64,000 nt of DNA from Bacilli bacterium (GCA_016296775.1 JAEDIE010000001.1:1-64000), one strand, 5' to 3'. Shown: positions 1 through 8,604, counted from the stretch's first letter. Made by a program: numbers and translations. Notes: generated by a model from the sequence alone, not told the origin.

Positions 1-1
1 A

Positions 2-1039
2 GGATATAGAATTGGTGCTGGTTCTAGATGGAATGAAAAAGAAATTAAGTATACTAAAATTAGATTAAAACAAAAGCTTAAAGATTTAAAAGTTGCTCTT
101 GAAAAAGGTGAAATTAATGAAAGTGAATACAATCTTCAAGTTGATGAAGCTAAAGAATTTGCTTCAAATGTAATTTCGGTTCAAAAAGCAAAAATTAAGC
201 AAATTAAGTACGATAATACTCACGTTGATTCAAGATTAATGAATGAAATTCAAATGATCTTCCAAGATCCTATTGATTCTCTTGATCCTAGAATGACTGT
301 TGAAGATATTATCCAAGAAGGTTTATCAATCTCAAGAAAAACTGTTCTTAACGATGCTAAATTAAGATATCAATATGCAATTGAACATGCTACAACTGAG
401 GAAGAAAAATTAGATGCTAAAATTGCTTATGATAACGTAGTTTCAAGCTATAATAAGCAAGGATTCCATAAGAAAGTAGTCGATGCCTTAGAGAAGGTTG
501 GTTTAATTGCTGATTATGCTAATAGATATCCACATGAATTTAGTGGAGGTCAAAGACAAAGAATTGGTATTGCTAGAGCTCTTGTCATGAATCCTAAACT
601 TCTTATTTGTGATGAACCAATTTCTGCTCTTGATGTTTCTATTAGAGCTCAAATTATTAATCTTTTAAACGAATTAAAAGAAGAAATGAATTTAACAATT
701 ATCTTTATCGCCCACGATTTAAGTGTTGTTAAATATTTCTGTGATAGAATTGCTGTTATGTATTTTGGTGAATTAGTTGAACTTGCTTCAAGTGATGAAT
801 TATTCAAACATCCACTTCATCCATATACAAAATCATTATTAAGTGCAATTCCTAAACCAAATCCTTTAACAGAGAAGAATAGAATTAGAATTGTCTATAA
901 TCCTAGAGAATGTCACGACTATTCTATAGAAAAACCTTCATTTGTAGAGGTTTGTAAAGATCACTTTGTTTTAGCTAATTCTATAGAAGTAGAAAAGTAT
1001 AAAAAAGAGATCGCTGAAATCGATAAAAACAATAAATAA
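2..1039 (+). CDS. oppF: Oligopeptide ABC transporter ATPase, OppF-like (5' end outside window)
   Basis: The frame is open from the left edge, so the N-terminus and Walker A motif lie outside the window. The product would be one of the two ATPases that power an Opp/Dpp-type peptide importer at the inner membrane face. Visible in order are the Q-loop stretch QMIFQDP (about 251-271), the ABC signature FSGGQRQRIG (from 539), Walker B LLICDEP, SALD, the switch histidine in IAHDLS, and the HPYTKSLLSAIP element of the OppD/OppF C-terminal region. Two segments look inserted: a Lys/Glu-rich, probably coiled stretch before the Q-loop and roughly 30 extra residues after it. Long OppF proteins with insertions are known from Mollicutes. 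A hairpin terminator follows, so this is probably the last gene of its operon. Confidence 0.9.
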   Translation, partial: GYRIGAGSRWNEKEIKYTKIRLKQKLKDLKVALEKGEINESEYNLQVDEAKEFASNVISVQKAKIKQIKYDNTHVDSRLMNEIQMIFQDPIDSLDPRMTVEDIIQEGLSISRKTVLNDAKLRYQYAIEHATTEEEKLDAKIAYDNVVSSYNKQGFHKKVVDALEKVGLIADYANRYPHEFSGGQRQRIGIARALVMNPKLLICDEPISALDVSIRAQIINLLNELKEEMNLTIIFIAHDLSVVKYFCDRIAVMYFGELVELASSDELFKHPLHPYTKSLLSAIPKPNPLTEKNRIRIVYNPRECHDYSIEKPSFVEVCKDHFVLANSIEVEKYKKEIAEIDKNNK

Positions 1040-1062
1040 TGGATGGAAACATCCATTTTTTA
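1037..1062 (+). terminator. Intrinsic terminator of oppF
   Basis: A perfect stem (ATGGATG / CATCCAT) with a GAAA tetraloop is followed by six T. The oppF stop codon forms the base of the stem. Confidence 0.85.
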
Positions 1063-1105
1063 TTGTTATTAACAAGATAAATAGTATATTTTATATTAAA
1101 TTTGA

Positions 1106-1111
1106 TATAAT
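1106..1111 (+). promoter_or_regulatory. -10 box (TATAAT) of licD; transcript probably leaderless
   Basis: TATAAT lies only 7 nt upstream of the licD ATG (1119) and there is no Shine-Dalgarno sequence. With normal spacing, transcription would start at or within a base or two of the ATG. No good -35 box is visible. See the finding on leaderless starts. Confidence 0.5.
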
Positions 1112-1118
1112 TAAACAT

Positions 1119-1967
1119 ATGAATGATTTACAAAAGAAACAACTAGAAATATTAAAAGAATTTGTTAGAGTGTGTAATAAACATAATTTAAAATATTTTT
1201 TAGTTGGTGGAACATGTTTAGGAGCTATTAGACATAAAGGATTCATTCCTTGGGATGATGATATTGATGTGGGAATGCCAAGAAGCGATTATGATAAATT
1301 TATGGCTCTTCAAGATGAATTTAAAGGTACATCTTTATTTATTCAAAATTATAAAACAGATGGGAAATACATATATAATTTTGGTAAATTAAGAGATAGT
1401 TCTACAACTTTTATCGAAAGTTTTTATAAAAATCATCGTATAAATCATGGTGTTTGGATTGATATTTTTCCAATTGATGGAATGTCATATGAAGTTAAAG
1501 ACAGCTCAAAATTAGCCTATAAAGTTAAAAGAATTTGGCTAAATGTATATTTAGCTTATCTACCAGCTTTAAGAAGAAAAGTAAGAAAAGAAACATGGTT
1601 TAAAGATATTTGTTTAAATATTGTTGCTGGTTTATTTTATATATTTGATATTGCTCATTATAGAAATAAACATGTAGAAAAATATGTTAAAAAGATAGAT
1701 TATGATAAAGCAAAAATGGTAGGAAATTACTTTGGATTTAATGTTAAAAAAGAAGCAATGCCTAGAGAATGGTTTAACGAGTTTATCGAAGTAGATTTTG
1801 AAGATATTAAAGTTAGTGTCTTAAAAGAATATGATAAATATTTAACTAAATTGTATGGTGATTATATGAAGTTTCCACCTATAGAAAAACAAGTTGGACA
1901 CCATTACAATAAAGGTTTATCATTAACTGAAGGATATGAAGATTATATAAAAAGAAATAGGATTTAA
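1119..1967 (+). CDS. licD: LicD family phosphotransferase
   Basis: A 282-residue LicD/fukutin-family enzyme. The family includes bacterial phosphocholine transferases and the human ribitol-phosphate transferases FKTN/FKRP. The N-terminus shows the nucleotidyltransferase-like core: LVGGTCLGAIRHKGFIPWDD (residues about 27-46) followed at once by DIDVGMPRSDYDKF, with the metal-binding Asp cluster. The next two genes make CDP-ribitol (TarI, TarJ), so the inferred reaction is transfer of ribitol phosphate from CDP-ribitol to a surface glycan or teichoic-acid-like polymer. Choline is a less likely substrate because no licA, licB or licC is present in the window. The ATG at 1119 lacks a Shine-Dalgarno but follows a TATAAT box at leaderless distance. 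Confidence 0.85.
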   Translation: MNDLQKKQLEILKEFVRVCNKHNLKYFLVGGTCLGAIRHKGFIPWDDDIDVGMPRSDYDKFMALQDEFKGTSLFIQNYKTDGKYIYNFGKLRDSSTTFIESFYKNHRINHGVWIDIFPIDGMSYEVKDSSKLAYKVKRIWLNVYLAYLPALRRKVRKETWFKDICLNIVAGLFYIFDIAHYRNKHVEKYVKKIDYDKAKMVGNYFGFNVKKEAMPREWFNEFIEVDFEDIKVSVLKEYDKYLTKLYGDYMKFPPIEKQVGHHYNKGLSLTEGYEDYIKRNRI

Positions 1968-1977
1968 GGGGGTTTTT

Positions 1978-2688
1978 ATGAATTTTGCATTAATTTTAGC
2001 TGCTGGAAGTGGCTCAAGAATGGGTAATACAGATAAGCCAAAACAATTTTTACCAATTTATGGAAAACCATTGATGGTCCATACAATTGAAGCATTTGAA
2101 ATTCATGATGAAATCGAAGGAATTGTAATTGTTACAAACGAAGCTTATGTTGATCAAGTTAAAGTTTGGTGTAAACAATATGATTTAAGCAAAGTTAAAG
2201 CTGTTGTAGTAGGGGGAAATAGCCGTCAAATCTCTGTTTATAATGGACTTAATTCTATTAAAGAATTTGCTTCTTTAGATGATATTATTTTAATTCATGA
2301 TGCAGCTAGACCTTTAATTTCTTCAAAAATTATTTCTGAAAACATTGAAGCATGTAAAAAATATGATGCTGTTGATACGGTAATTAAAGCAAGTGATACA
2401 ATTATTGTTTCTAAAGATAACGAAACATTGAATTCTATTCCAAATAGAAGCGAATTATATCAAGGACAAACTCCTCAATCATTTAAATTATCTTTAATTT
2501 TAGAAGCTCATGAAAAAGCTAAAAATAACCTTATTCCTAATGTTACAGATGATTGTAAGTTAGTAATTTCTATGGGAAAAGACGTCCATTTAGTAAATGG
2601 AAGTGTTCAAAATTTTAAAATCACTACCTTTGATGACTTAATGATTTTAAAAGCTTTATTGAAATTAGGAAAGAGTGAGGTTCTTTAA
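1978..2688 (+). CDS. tarI: Ribitol-5-phosphate cytidylyltransferase (TarI-like)
   Basis: Makes CDP-ribitol from D-ribitol 5-phosphate and CTP in the cytosol. The 236-residue protein opens with the IspD/TarI nucleotide-binding signature ALILAAGSGSRMG and the TarI-like DKPKQFLPIYGKP, and carries LIHDAARPL around residue 103. The fold is shared with the isoprenoid enzyme IspD. TarI is preferred because the PKQFLP stretch resembles TarI and because tarJ follows with a one-base stop/start overlap (TAATG). A G-rich Shine-Dalgarno (GGGGG) precedes the ATG. It forms a three-gene unit with licD and tarJ. Confidence 0.82.
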   Translation: MNFALILAAGSGSRMGNTDKPKQFLPIYGKPLMVHTIEAFEIHDEIEGIVIVTNEAYVDQVKVWCKQYDLSKVKAVVVGGNSRQISVYNGLNSIKEFASLDDIILIHDAARPLISSKIISENIEACKKYDAVDTVIKASDTIIVSKDNETLNSIPNRSELYQGQTPQSFKLSLILEAHEKAKNNLIPNVTDDCKLVISMGKDVHLVNGSVQNFKITTFDDLMILKALLKLGKSEVL

Positions 2689-3728
2689 TGTTTACTAATA
2701 TTTATAAAGTTACATCACCTACAGTTATTGAAAAGTTTATTGATAACGTAGATATTTCTAATGATAAATGTTTAGTTAAAATTGACTATATGGCAATTTG
2801 TAAAGCTGATATTAGATACTTTTTAGGTGCAAGAGATAAAAACGTCTTAGAACATAAATATCCTCTTGCTCCAATTCATGAAGCTGTTGGTCACATATTA
2901 AAAGATCCTACCAATACATTTAAAAAGGGTGATAAAGTCATCTTAATTCCTAATTCAACTACAAAAGAAAACTTAGAAAAAGATATTAACGAAAGATGCT
3001 CTAGAGAAGATTTAGGATCAAATTATGCTTTAAATGCAACTTTTAGAAGCTCAACAACAGATGGCTTTTTAAGACAATTTTATTCATGTTCTCCATCATT
3101 ATTAGTTAAGTATAATAATGAAATTAGTGGGGAATTCGCAGTGTTTTCTGAACTTTTAAGTGTTGCTAATGCTGCTTTAAGAAGAATTGATTTTAAGTGT
3201 GCTAAAAAAATTGCTCTTTTTGGTGATGGTATTATGGGATATGTAGTTTATGTAATGCTTAAAAATAAATATAAAGATGCAGACTTAACAGTTTTTGGTA
3301 CATTAGAAGATAAACTTAAAATGTTTAAAAAAGCTAAGACTAAATTAGTTAATGATAAAATTGATGAACATTACGATACATTAATTGAATGTGTTGGAGG
3401 AGGATTCTCTGAAAATGCAATTGATCAAATGATTAAGTTGTCAAAAGTTGGTGCAGATTTAATATTGATGGGAGTAAGTGAAGCAAAAATCCCTATGAAT
3501 ACCCGCTTAATTTTAGAAAAAGGCTTAACAATTAAGGGCGTTACAAGAAGTAATAGAGAAGACTTTGAAGCAGTTTCTACACTCTTAAATGATGAAGAAT
3601 TTTTGAATGATATTAAGCCTATGGTTTTATCTATAAATGAAATTAATTCATTAAGCGATATATATAAATGTTTCTATGAAGATATAAACAATAAGACAAT
3701 TATTGGAAAGAACATCATGACTTGGTAA
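2688..3728 (+). CDS. tarJ: Ribulose-5-phosphate reductase (TarJ-like), CDP-ribitol pathway
   Basis: A 346-residue medium-chain alcohol-dehydrogenase-family protein resembling TarJ, which reduces D-ribulose 5-phosphate to D-ribitol 5-phosphate for TarI. Supporting motifs are YMAICKADIRYFLGARD (residues about 31-47), with the metal-ligand cysteine in the MAICKAD segment, the HEAVGHI motif near residue 65, and the Rossmann stretch IALFGDGIMGYVVYVML. Its ATG overlaps the tarI stop, indicating coupled translation. The 3' end runs into a terminator hairpin that contains the TAA stop, so this small operon ends here. Confidence 0.85.
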   Translation: MFTNIYKVTSPTVIEKFIDNVDISNDKCLVKIDYMAICKADIRYFLGARDKNVLEHKYPLAPIHEAVGHILKDPTNTFKKGDKVILIPNSTTKENLEKDINERCSREDLGSNYALNATFRSSTTDGFLRQFYSCSPSLLVKYNNEISGEFAVFSELLSVANAALRRIDFKCAKKIALFGDGIMGYVVYVMLKNKYKDADLTVFGTLEDKLKMFKKAKTKLVNDKIDEHYDTLIECVGGGFSENAIDQMIKLSKVGADLILMGVSEAKIPMNTRLILEKGLTIKGVTRSNREDFEAVSTLLNDEEFLNDIKPMVLSINEINSLSDIYKCFYEDINNKTIIGKNIMTW

Positions 3729-3744
3729 AGTCATGTTTTTCTTT
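3716..3744 (+). terminator. Intrinsic terminator overlapping the tarJ stop codon
   Basis: A perfect 8-bp stem (CATGACTT / AAGTCATG) with loop GGTA is followed by TTTTTCTTT. The left arm is coding sequence and the TAA stop begins in the loop. An ATG in the right arm (3733) is in frame with the next gene but is unlikely to be its start. Confidence 0.8.
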
Positions 3745-3777
3745 AATTATATTAAAGAAACAAGTAAAATATATCTA

Positions 3778-5274
3778 ATGAAAAATAACGATATTAAAGA
3801 AGACATAGTTAATACTTCAAGTGGAGCATTAAATGAACCTATTAAAGAAGATGTTGAAGAAGTAAAAAAAGAAGCTTCTAACAAGGATAAAGAAAAGAAA
3901 GAAAAGAAAAAGAAAGTAATTAAATACATTCTTTATTTTGCAGCAATTTTAATTATTACTGGATTAGTATTGTTTTTCTCGTTAAATAGTGAAACTAAAG
4001 CTTTTAATGAAGAAACAAATATGATCGAAGAAATGAAAGTTTATGAAGCTATTCCTGGTACTTTTGGAAAGATTTTTGCTAGTAAAAACACTATTATTTT
4101 CTTCTTTGTTTTCTTAGGTTTAATCTTAGTTTATTATGGAACAAAAGCATTAAACTTAATGCTTTATGCTAGATTATATACAAAGAAATATAAATATCAT
4201 CAAGCTTTAGCAAATCAACTTATTGGTGTCTTCTATTCTGATATTACTCCTGGAGCTAGTGGAGGACAATTTGCTCAAGTTTATACATTTAAAAAGCAAG
4301 GTCTTCCAGTTTCTACAGCTGCTAGTATTTTAGTTATGGCTTTTATCGTTTATCAAAGCGTACTTGTTTGTTGTGGCCTTGTTTCAATGGTTAAAATTAA
4401 CGATGTTTTACGTATTCAAGTTATAGATATTAGTATTGGAGATACTCCAATTCCAATTCCTGTAACAGTATTTATTATTGTTGGTTTTGTACTTAATTCC
4501 TTTATTATTATTCTTCTTTTCTTGATGTCTTATTCAAGAAGATTACATAGTTTTATTTTAAATCATGGTATTAATTTCCTTGCTAAATTACATTTAATTA
4601 AACATCCAGAAGAAAAAAGAGAATCTTTAAGATTACAAGTTGAAAACTTTAGAGTTGAGCTTAGACGTCTTCAATCTAATATTCCATTTACAATTTTAGT
4701 TGTTTTTACGACTCTTTTTGCTTTATTTGTTAATGGAAGTTTGCCTTGTATTTGTGGTTATGCTTTAAATGGTTTTGATGGTGAGCCAACATTTGTTAGT
4801 GTTATGGATAATGTATTTACATCCTTCTGTTATATGAATTTCCATCAAATGATGACTGGACTTGTTCCTCTTCCAGGTAGTGCTGGTATTTCTGAGTTTG
4901 TTTTTACAAGATTATTTACATATACAACTCCAACTGTTATTGAAGGAACTACTGATGTTGTTTGGTCACAAGCTTTCTTCACAGGAAAACAATTTGGAGC
5001 AGCTGGGCAAAGCGCATTAATGCTTTTATGGAGATTTGGAACATTCTATATTCCTTTCTTTATTAGTGGTATTGTTTCTGCTTCATATAAATCTCGTGGA
5101 CTTAAAGGAAAAGAAAGATTTTATAAAATTGATAATTCTAGAAAAACATTCCTTACTATTCAAATGGAAACACTTGATGAAAGAAAACTTACAAGTTCTA
5201 TTGCTTATAGTGAAGTTCAATATAAACGTCAAGAACTTAAAAACAAAATAAAAAAGGGAAAGGGTAAAAAATAG
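3778..5274 (+). CDS. Flippase-like membrane protein, LPG-synthase TM / UPF0104 family
   Basis: A 498-residue polytopic membrane protein. A charged cytosolic N-terminus (residues 1-45, Lys/Glu-rich) is followed by about eight hydrophobic segments. The conserved stretch VPLPGSAGISEFVF, near residue 365, is typical of the LPG_synthase_TM (UPF0104) family, which includes the flippase domain of MprF and glycolipid-related proteins. The likely role is moving or organising a lipid product of the adjacent glycosyltransferase; this is inferred from position. The start at 3778 is preferred over an in-frame ATG at 3733, which sits inside the tarJ terminator. A TAAAAT box lies 7 nt before 3778. The stop overlaps the next GTG (TAGTG). 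Confidence 0.75.
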   Translation: MKNNDIKEDIVNTSSGALNEPIKEDVEEVKKEASNKDKEKKEKKKKVIKYILYFAAILIITGLVLFFSLNSETKAFNEETNMIEEMKVYEAIPGTFGKIFASKNTIIFFFVFLGLILVYYGTKALNLMLYARLYTKKYKYHQALANQLIGVFYSDITPGASGGQFAQVYTFKKQGLPVSTAASILVMAFIVYQSVLVCCGLVSMVKINDVLRIQVIDISIGDTPIPIPVTVFIIVGFVLNSFIIILLFLMSYSRRLHSFILNHGINFLAKLHLIKHPEEKRESLRLQVENFRVELRRLQSNIPFTILVVFTTLFALFVNGSLPCICGYALNGFDGEPTFVSVMDNVFTSFCYMNFHQMMTGLVPLPGSAGISEFVFTRLFTYTTPTVIEGTTDVVWSQAFFTGKQFGAAGQSALMLLWRFGTFYIPFFISGIVSASYKSRGLKGKERFYKIDNSRKTFLTIQMETLDERKLTSSIAYSEVQYKRQELKNKIKKGKGKK

Positions 5275-6446
5275 TGAATATTTGTCTTTTTTCTGATTCA
5301 TATTTACCTGATATTAATGGTGTTGCTACTAGCGTTCACTCTCTTTACAAGTTGCTTAAATCTTATGGACATAATGTAAAAGTAGTTACTAATACTGATA
5401 AAAAAGAAACTATTATCGAAGATGATGTTATTAGGATTCCTGGAATTGCTTTAAAAAAAATTTATGGATATAAGTTATCTAATATTTATAATTCTAAAGC
5501 TTTTAAATATTTAAAAACATTACATTTAGATGTAATTCATATTAATACTGAATTTGGTGTTGGACAGTTTGGATTTATTGTTGCTTCACTTTTAAAATGT
5601 GCAACTGTTTATACTTACCATACAATGTATGAAGAATATACTTACTATATTACAAAAGGTTATTTTGATAGATTTTCAAAGTGGGTTATTAGAGAATACG
5701 CCAAAGATTGTATGGAGAGAGCTACTGAGATTATTTCTCCAAGTGAAAAGACAAAAAATTACATTAGATCAATTGGAATGAATAAGTATGTTAATGTTGT
5801 TCCAACTGGTTTTAATTTTTCTAGATATCAAGATGTTGAGAAGGACGATCCTAAAGTATTAGAAATCAAGAAAAAATTTAATATTAAAGATGATGATAGA
5901 GTATTAATTTGTTTAGGAAGAATTGCTAAAGAGAAGAGTTTTGATGTAGTTATTAGGGGATATAAAAAGTATTTAGATGTATATAAAGATACTCATACAA
6001 AATTATTATTTGTAGGTGCTGGACCAGCTTTAGAAGAACTTCAGGATTTAGCATCAAAATTAAAATTAAATGAGAGCATTGTTTTTGTAGGTAAAGTAAA
6101 TCAAGAAGATACTCAATATTATTATCGTAGTGCAGAGATATTTTTAAATGCTTCAACAAGTGAAACACAAGGATTAACATTTATGGAAGCAATGGCAAGT
6201 GATTTACTTGTTTTATGTAGATTTGATAATTCATTATTAGGTGTTGTTAATAACAATGTCAATGGATTCTTCTATATGGATGAAGACGATTTTAAAGATA
6301 AATTAAATATGGTTTTATCTTTGGATAAAGAAAAAGTTAAGCAAATTAAAACAAATGCTTTTAGTTCTATTGATAAATTTTCAGATAAAACATTTTATAG
6401 CAATATAATTGAGGTATATAATCGTGCAAGAAGAAGAAATTGGTAA
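5274..6446 (+). CDS. GT4 glycosyltransferase, probably diacylglycerol glucosyltransferase
   Basis: A 390-residue GT-B glycosyltransferase of family GT4. The N-terminus (NICLFSDSYLPDINGVATSV) resembles enzymes that glycosylate diacylglycerol (LafA and Acholeplasma monoglucosyldiacylglycerol synthase type). The C-terminal donor-binding half has CLGRIAKEKSFDVVI, FVGAGPALEEL and the acidic STSETQGLTFMEAMA stretch near residues 297-311. It probably makes a glycolipid membrane component or lipoteichoic-type anchor at the inner leaflet. The GTG start overlaps the flippase stop by one base and follows a purine-rich AAAGGG stretch, so the pair is translationally coupled. The acceptor is not proven by the sequence. 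Confidence 0.8.
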   Translation: MNICLFSDSYLPDINGVATSVHSLYKLLKSYGHNVKVVTNTDKKETIIEDDVIRIPGIALKKIYGYKLSNIYNSKAFKYLKTLHLDVIHINTEFGVGQFGFIVASLLKCATVYTYHTMYEEYTYYITKGYFDRFSKWVIREYAKDCMERATEIISPSEKTKNYIRSIGMNKYVNVVPTGFNFSRYQDVEKDDPKVLEIKKKFNIKDDDRVLICLGRIAKEKSFDVVIRGYKKYLDVYKDTHTKLLFVGAGPALEELQDLASKLKLNESIVFVGKVNQEDTQYYYRSAEIFLNASTSETQGLTFMEAMASDLLVLCRFDNSLLGVVNNNVNGFFYMDEDDFKDKLNMVLSLDKEKVKQIKTNAFSSIDKFSDKTFYSNIIEVYNRARRRNW

Positions 6447-7224
6447 AAATATCATTACAAGCATAGAAGAAAAAGACTATAAAACTATTGTTTTAACAAA
6501 TGAAGATAAATATGTAATTTATTCATTATTTTTTGATAATGAAAAATACACTCAAAATTGTATTCTTAGCAAGGAAGAAGTTGAATATTTAACAAGACAA
6601 AATAAATTAACAAAAATACTTGAGTATTGCTTAAAAATTTTAAGAAAGAAATTTTTATCTAGTGGAGAAATAAGAGTCAAATTAATGAAAAAATTTGATG
6701 ATAAAGAATTAGTTGATGTAGCACTAAAAATGCTTCTAGAAAACAAGGTTTTAGACGATAAAAAATATATCCAAACTGCGTTAATTTTATTTGAAGATGC
6801 AATGTATGGAAAGTATTTCATCATTGATTATTTTAAGAAAAAAGGAATTGACGAAAAAATCATTAAAGAGATAGAGTTTGATCCTGAAAAAGAAAAAGCT
6901 AAAGCTTTAGCATATTTTTTAAGTTTTAAAAATATGTACGTTTCTTCAAATACTTTAAAAGCAAAGAAAAAACTATCCGAAACATTATTAAGTAGAGGAT
7001 TTGAATTAGGGATTATTAATCAACTTGTTTCCGATTTAAAAGTAGATCCCGAAATTGAACATAAATTATTAGCAAAAGACGGAAATAAGTTATTTTCTAA
7101 ATATTCGAAAAAATATCAAGGATTTGAGCTTAAAAACAAAATTATAACTGGTTTAATTAAGATTGGTTATGAATATAAAGATATTGAAAATTTTCTTAAC
7201 GAAGGAGGTTTAATAAATGATTAA
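6424..7224 (+). CDS. recX: Regulatory protein RecX
   Basis: A 266-residue RecX-family protein, a modulator of RecA filaments in recombination and SOS. It shows the three-helix repeats of the family: LEYCLKILRKKFLSSGEIRVKL-type, ALKMLLENKVLDDKKYIQTALI and DYFKKKGIDEKII, with further degenerate repeats towards the C-terminus. The start is taken as GTG 6424, preceded by GAGG at 6411-6414. An upstream in-frame TTG (6409) has no ribosome binding site. The gene overlaps the end of the glycosyltransferase by 23 nt and yhaM by 8 nt. Confidence 0.8.
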   Translation: MQEEEIGKNIITSIEEKDYKTIVLTNEDKYVIYSLFFDNEKYTQNCILSKEEVEYLTRQNKLTKILEYCLKILRKKFLSSGEIRVKLMKKFDDKELVDVALKMLLENKVLDDKKYIQTALILFEDAMYGKYFIIDYFKKKGIDEKIIKEIEFDPEKEKAKALAYFLSFKNMYVSSNTLKAKKKLSETLLSRGFELGIINQLVSDLKVDPEIEHKLLAKDGNKLFSKYSKKYQGFELKNKIITGLIKIGYEYKDIENFLNEGGLIND

Positions 7225-8140
7225 AGATTTAGTTGTTAATGGTAATGCTAGTGGAGTTTACGTTGTAAATCATGTTTCTTGTGGAGTTAGCAAAGTTGGT
7301 TCTAATTTTTTAAATGTTACTTTACAAGATAAATCTGGTGTAATTGAAGCCAAAAAATGGTCATATCAACCTTCAGAATTAGAAATTATTAAAGCTGGTA
7401 ATGTTATTAGAATTGATGGAATTGTTAAATCATTTAAAGATAACCTTCAAATTACTATTGAAGGAGCTTATTTAGCTAGTAGTGATGATCCAAATTATAG
7501 TGATATTATAGCTGTTTCTCCAAATGATTTTGATGATATGCAAAGCGAATTAAATAAGTATATCAATATGGTTATTGATGAAGATTATCATAACCTTTTA
7601 TGTGCTTTATTTAATAACGAAACTATAAAAGAAAAGTATTTAAATTATCCAGCTGCAGTTAGAAATCATCATGATTTCCTTCATGGAATTTTACATCATT
7701 CATTAAGTATGGCTAACTTAGCTCTTGCTGTTTGTTCAAATTATGATGATATAAATAAAGATCTTTTAATTACCGGAACATTACTTCATGATGTAGGAAA
7801 AATTGTTGAATTAAGTGGACCTGTAGGTACTTGCTATACAAAAGAAGGATTATTATTAGGACATCTTTTAATTGGTGTAGAATTAATCACTAAAGTTGGT
7901 GAAGAAATTCATATGAATGAAGAGAAGCTTTTATTACTTAAACATTTAATTGCCTCTCATCATGGTAAGCTTGAATTTGGTGCAATTACTTTACCTCAAA
8001 CAAGAGAAGCTTTTATTCTTTCTTATATAGATGATTTTGATGCTAAAATGATGGCTATTGATAAAGCATTAAGTACAACAGAAAAAGATTCTTTCAGTGA
8101 AAGAATCTTTGCTATGGATAATCGTAGTTTCTTAAAATAA
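7217..8140 (+). CDS. yhaM: 3'-5' exoribonuclease YhaM family
   Basis: A 307-residue protein with an N-terminal OB-fold (residues about 10-95, nucleic-acid binding) and a C-terminal HD domain. Metal-binding motifs are visible in NHHDFLHGILHHSLSMA near residue 153 and in the LLHDVGK motif near residue 190. This is the YhaM/Cbf1 arrangement; those enzymes trim RNA (and single-stranded DNA) 3' ends. An AAGGAGG ribosome binding site precedes the ATG, which overlaps the recX stop. The next gene is convergent, only 4 nt away, and no clear terminator lies between them. Confidence 0.88.
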   Translation: MIKDLVVNGNASGVYVVNHVSCGVSKVGSNFLNVTLQDKSGVIEAKKWSYQPSELEIIKAGNVIRIDGIVKSFKDNLQITIEGAYLASSDDPNYSDIIAVSPNDFDDMQSELNKYINMVIDEDYHNLLCALFNNETIKEKYLNYPAAVRNHHDFLHGILHHSLSMANLALAVCSNYDDINKDLLITGTLLHDVGKIVELSGPVGTCYTKEGLLLGHLLIGVELITKVGEEIHMNEEKLLLLKHLIASHHGKLEFGAITLPQTREAFILSYIDDFDAKMMAIDKALSTTEKDSFSERIFAMDNRSFLK

Positions 8141-8144
8141 TATA

Positions 8145-8561
8145 TTATTTCTCAGCTAATTTTTCCATTACTTCAACAAGCGGATATTTGATTTCTTTTG
8201 TGTTGAATTCTAATTTAAATCCATCTGTTGCTTCATAACGAGGAATAACATGAACATGGAAATGTCTAACTGTTTGACCAGCTGCTTCATAGCAATTAGT
8301 TAAAATGTTTACACCTTTTGCTCCAAGTTCTTTAATTTGGATTTGTCCAATTCTTTGAGCTACGTTCATTACTTTAGAAAGAATGTCTTTTGGTGTACTT
8401 AAAGCTGTTTCAAAGTGTTCTTTAGAAATAACAAGAGTATGACCATAAGTTACAGGATTAACATCAAGAAAAGCTAAAACATCATCATCTTCATAAATTT
8501 TATATGAAGGGATAATGCCATCTGCAATTTTACAAAAAATACAATTTGAATCAAAATTCAT
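8145..8561 (-). CDS. hit: HIT family nucleotide hydrolase
   Basis: A 138-residue histidine-triad protein. The catalytic triad HFHVH is at residues 100-104 and a CxxC zinc-type pair (C7, C10) is at the N-terminus, as in the HinT branch. These enzymes hydrolyse nucleoside phosphoramidates and related dinucleotides. A GGAGG ribosome binding site lies 7 nt before the ATG. It sits downstream of the PrsA-like lipoprotein genes on the same strand, separated from them by a terminator hairpin, so it is probably transcribed on its own or by read-through. Confidence 0.92.
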   Translation of the reverse strand: MNFDSNCIFCKIADGIIPSYKIYEDDDVLAFLDVNPVTYGHTLVISKEHFETALSTPKDILSKVMNVAQRIGQIQIKELGAKGVNILTNCYEAAGQTVRHFHVHVIPRYEATDGFKLEFNTKEIKYPLVEVMEKLAEK

Positions 8562-8579
8562 TTTGATACCTCCAAAATT

Positions 8580-8604
8580 AAAAGAGTCTTTACAAGACTC
8601 TTTT
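8580..8604 (-). terminator. Intrinsic terminator after the PrsA-like genes
   Basis: A perfect 11-bp inverted repeat with a 3-nt loop (AAAAGAGTCTT, TAC, AAGACTCTTTT). On the minus strand the stem itself ends in four T. It lies just downstream of the lipoprotein gene stop and upstream of the HIT gene. Confidence 0.75.

Noticed and set aside
9..238. A separate start for OppF at the ATG 239
   Set aside because: The reading frame is open and protein-like right to the window edge, and the Walker A region must lie upstream; 239 is an internal Met.
1978..2688. IspD (methylerythritol pathway) instead of TarI
   Set aside because: The KPKQFLP stretch and immediate coupling to a TarJ-like gene fit CDP-ribitol synthesis better. 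Other MEP genes are absent here.
3733..3777. Upstream ATG that would lengthen the flippase by 15 residues
   Set aside because: It lies inside the right arm of the tarJ terminator hairpin, has no ribosome binding site, and the added residues look unlike the charged N-terminus that follows.
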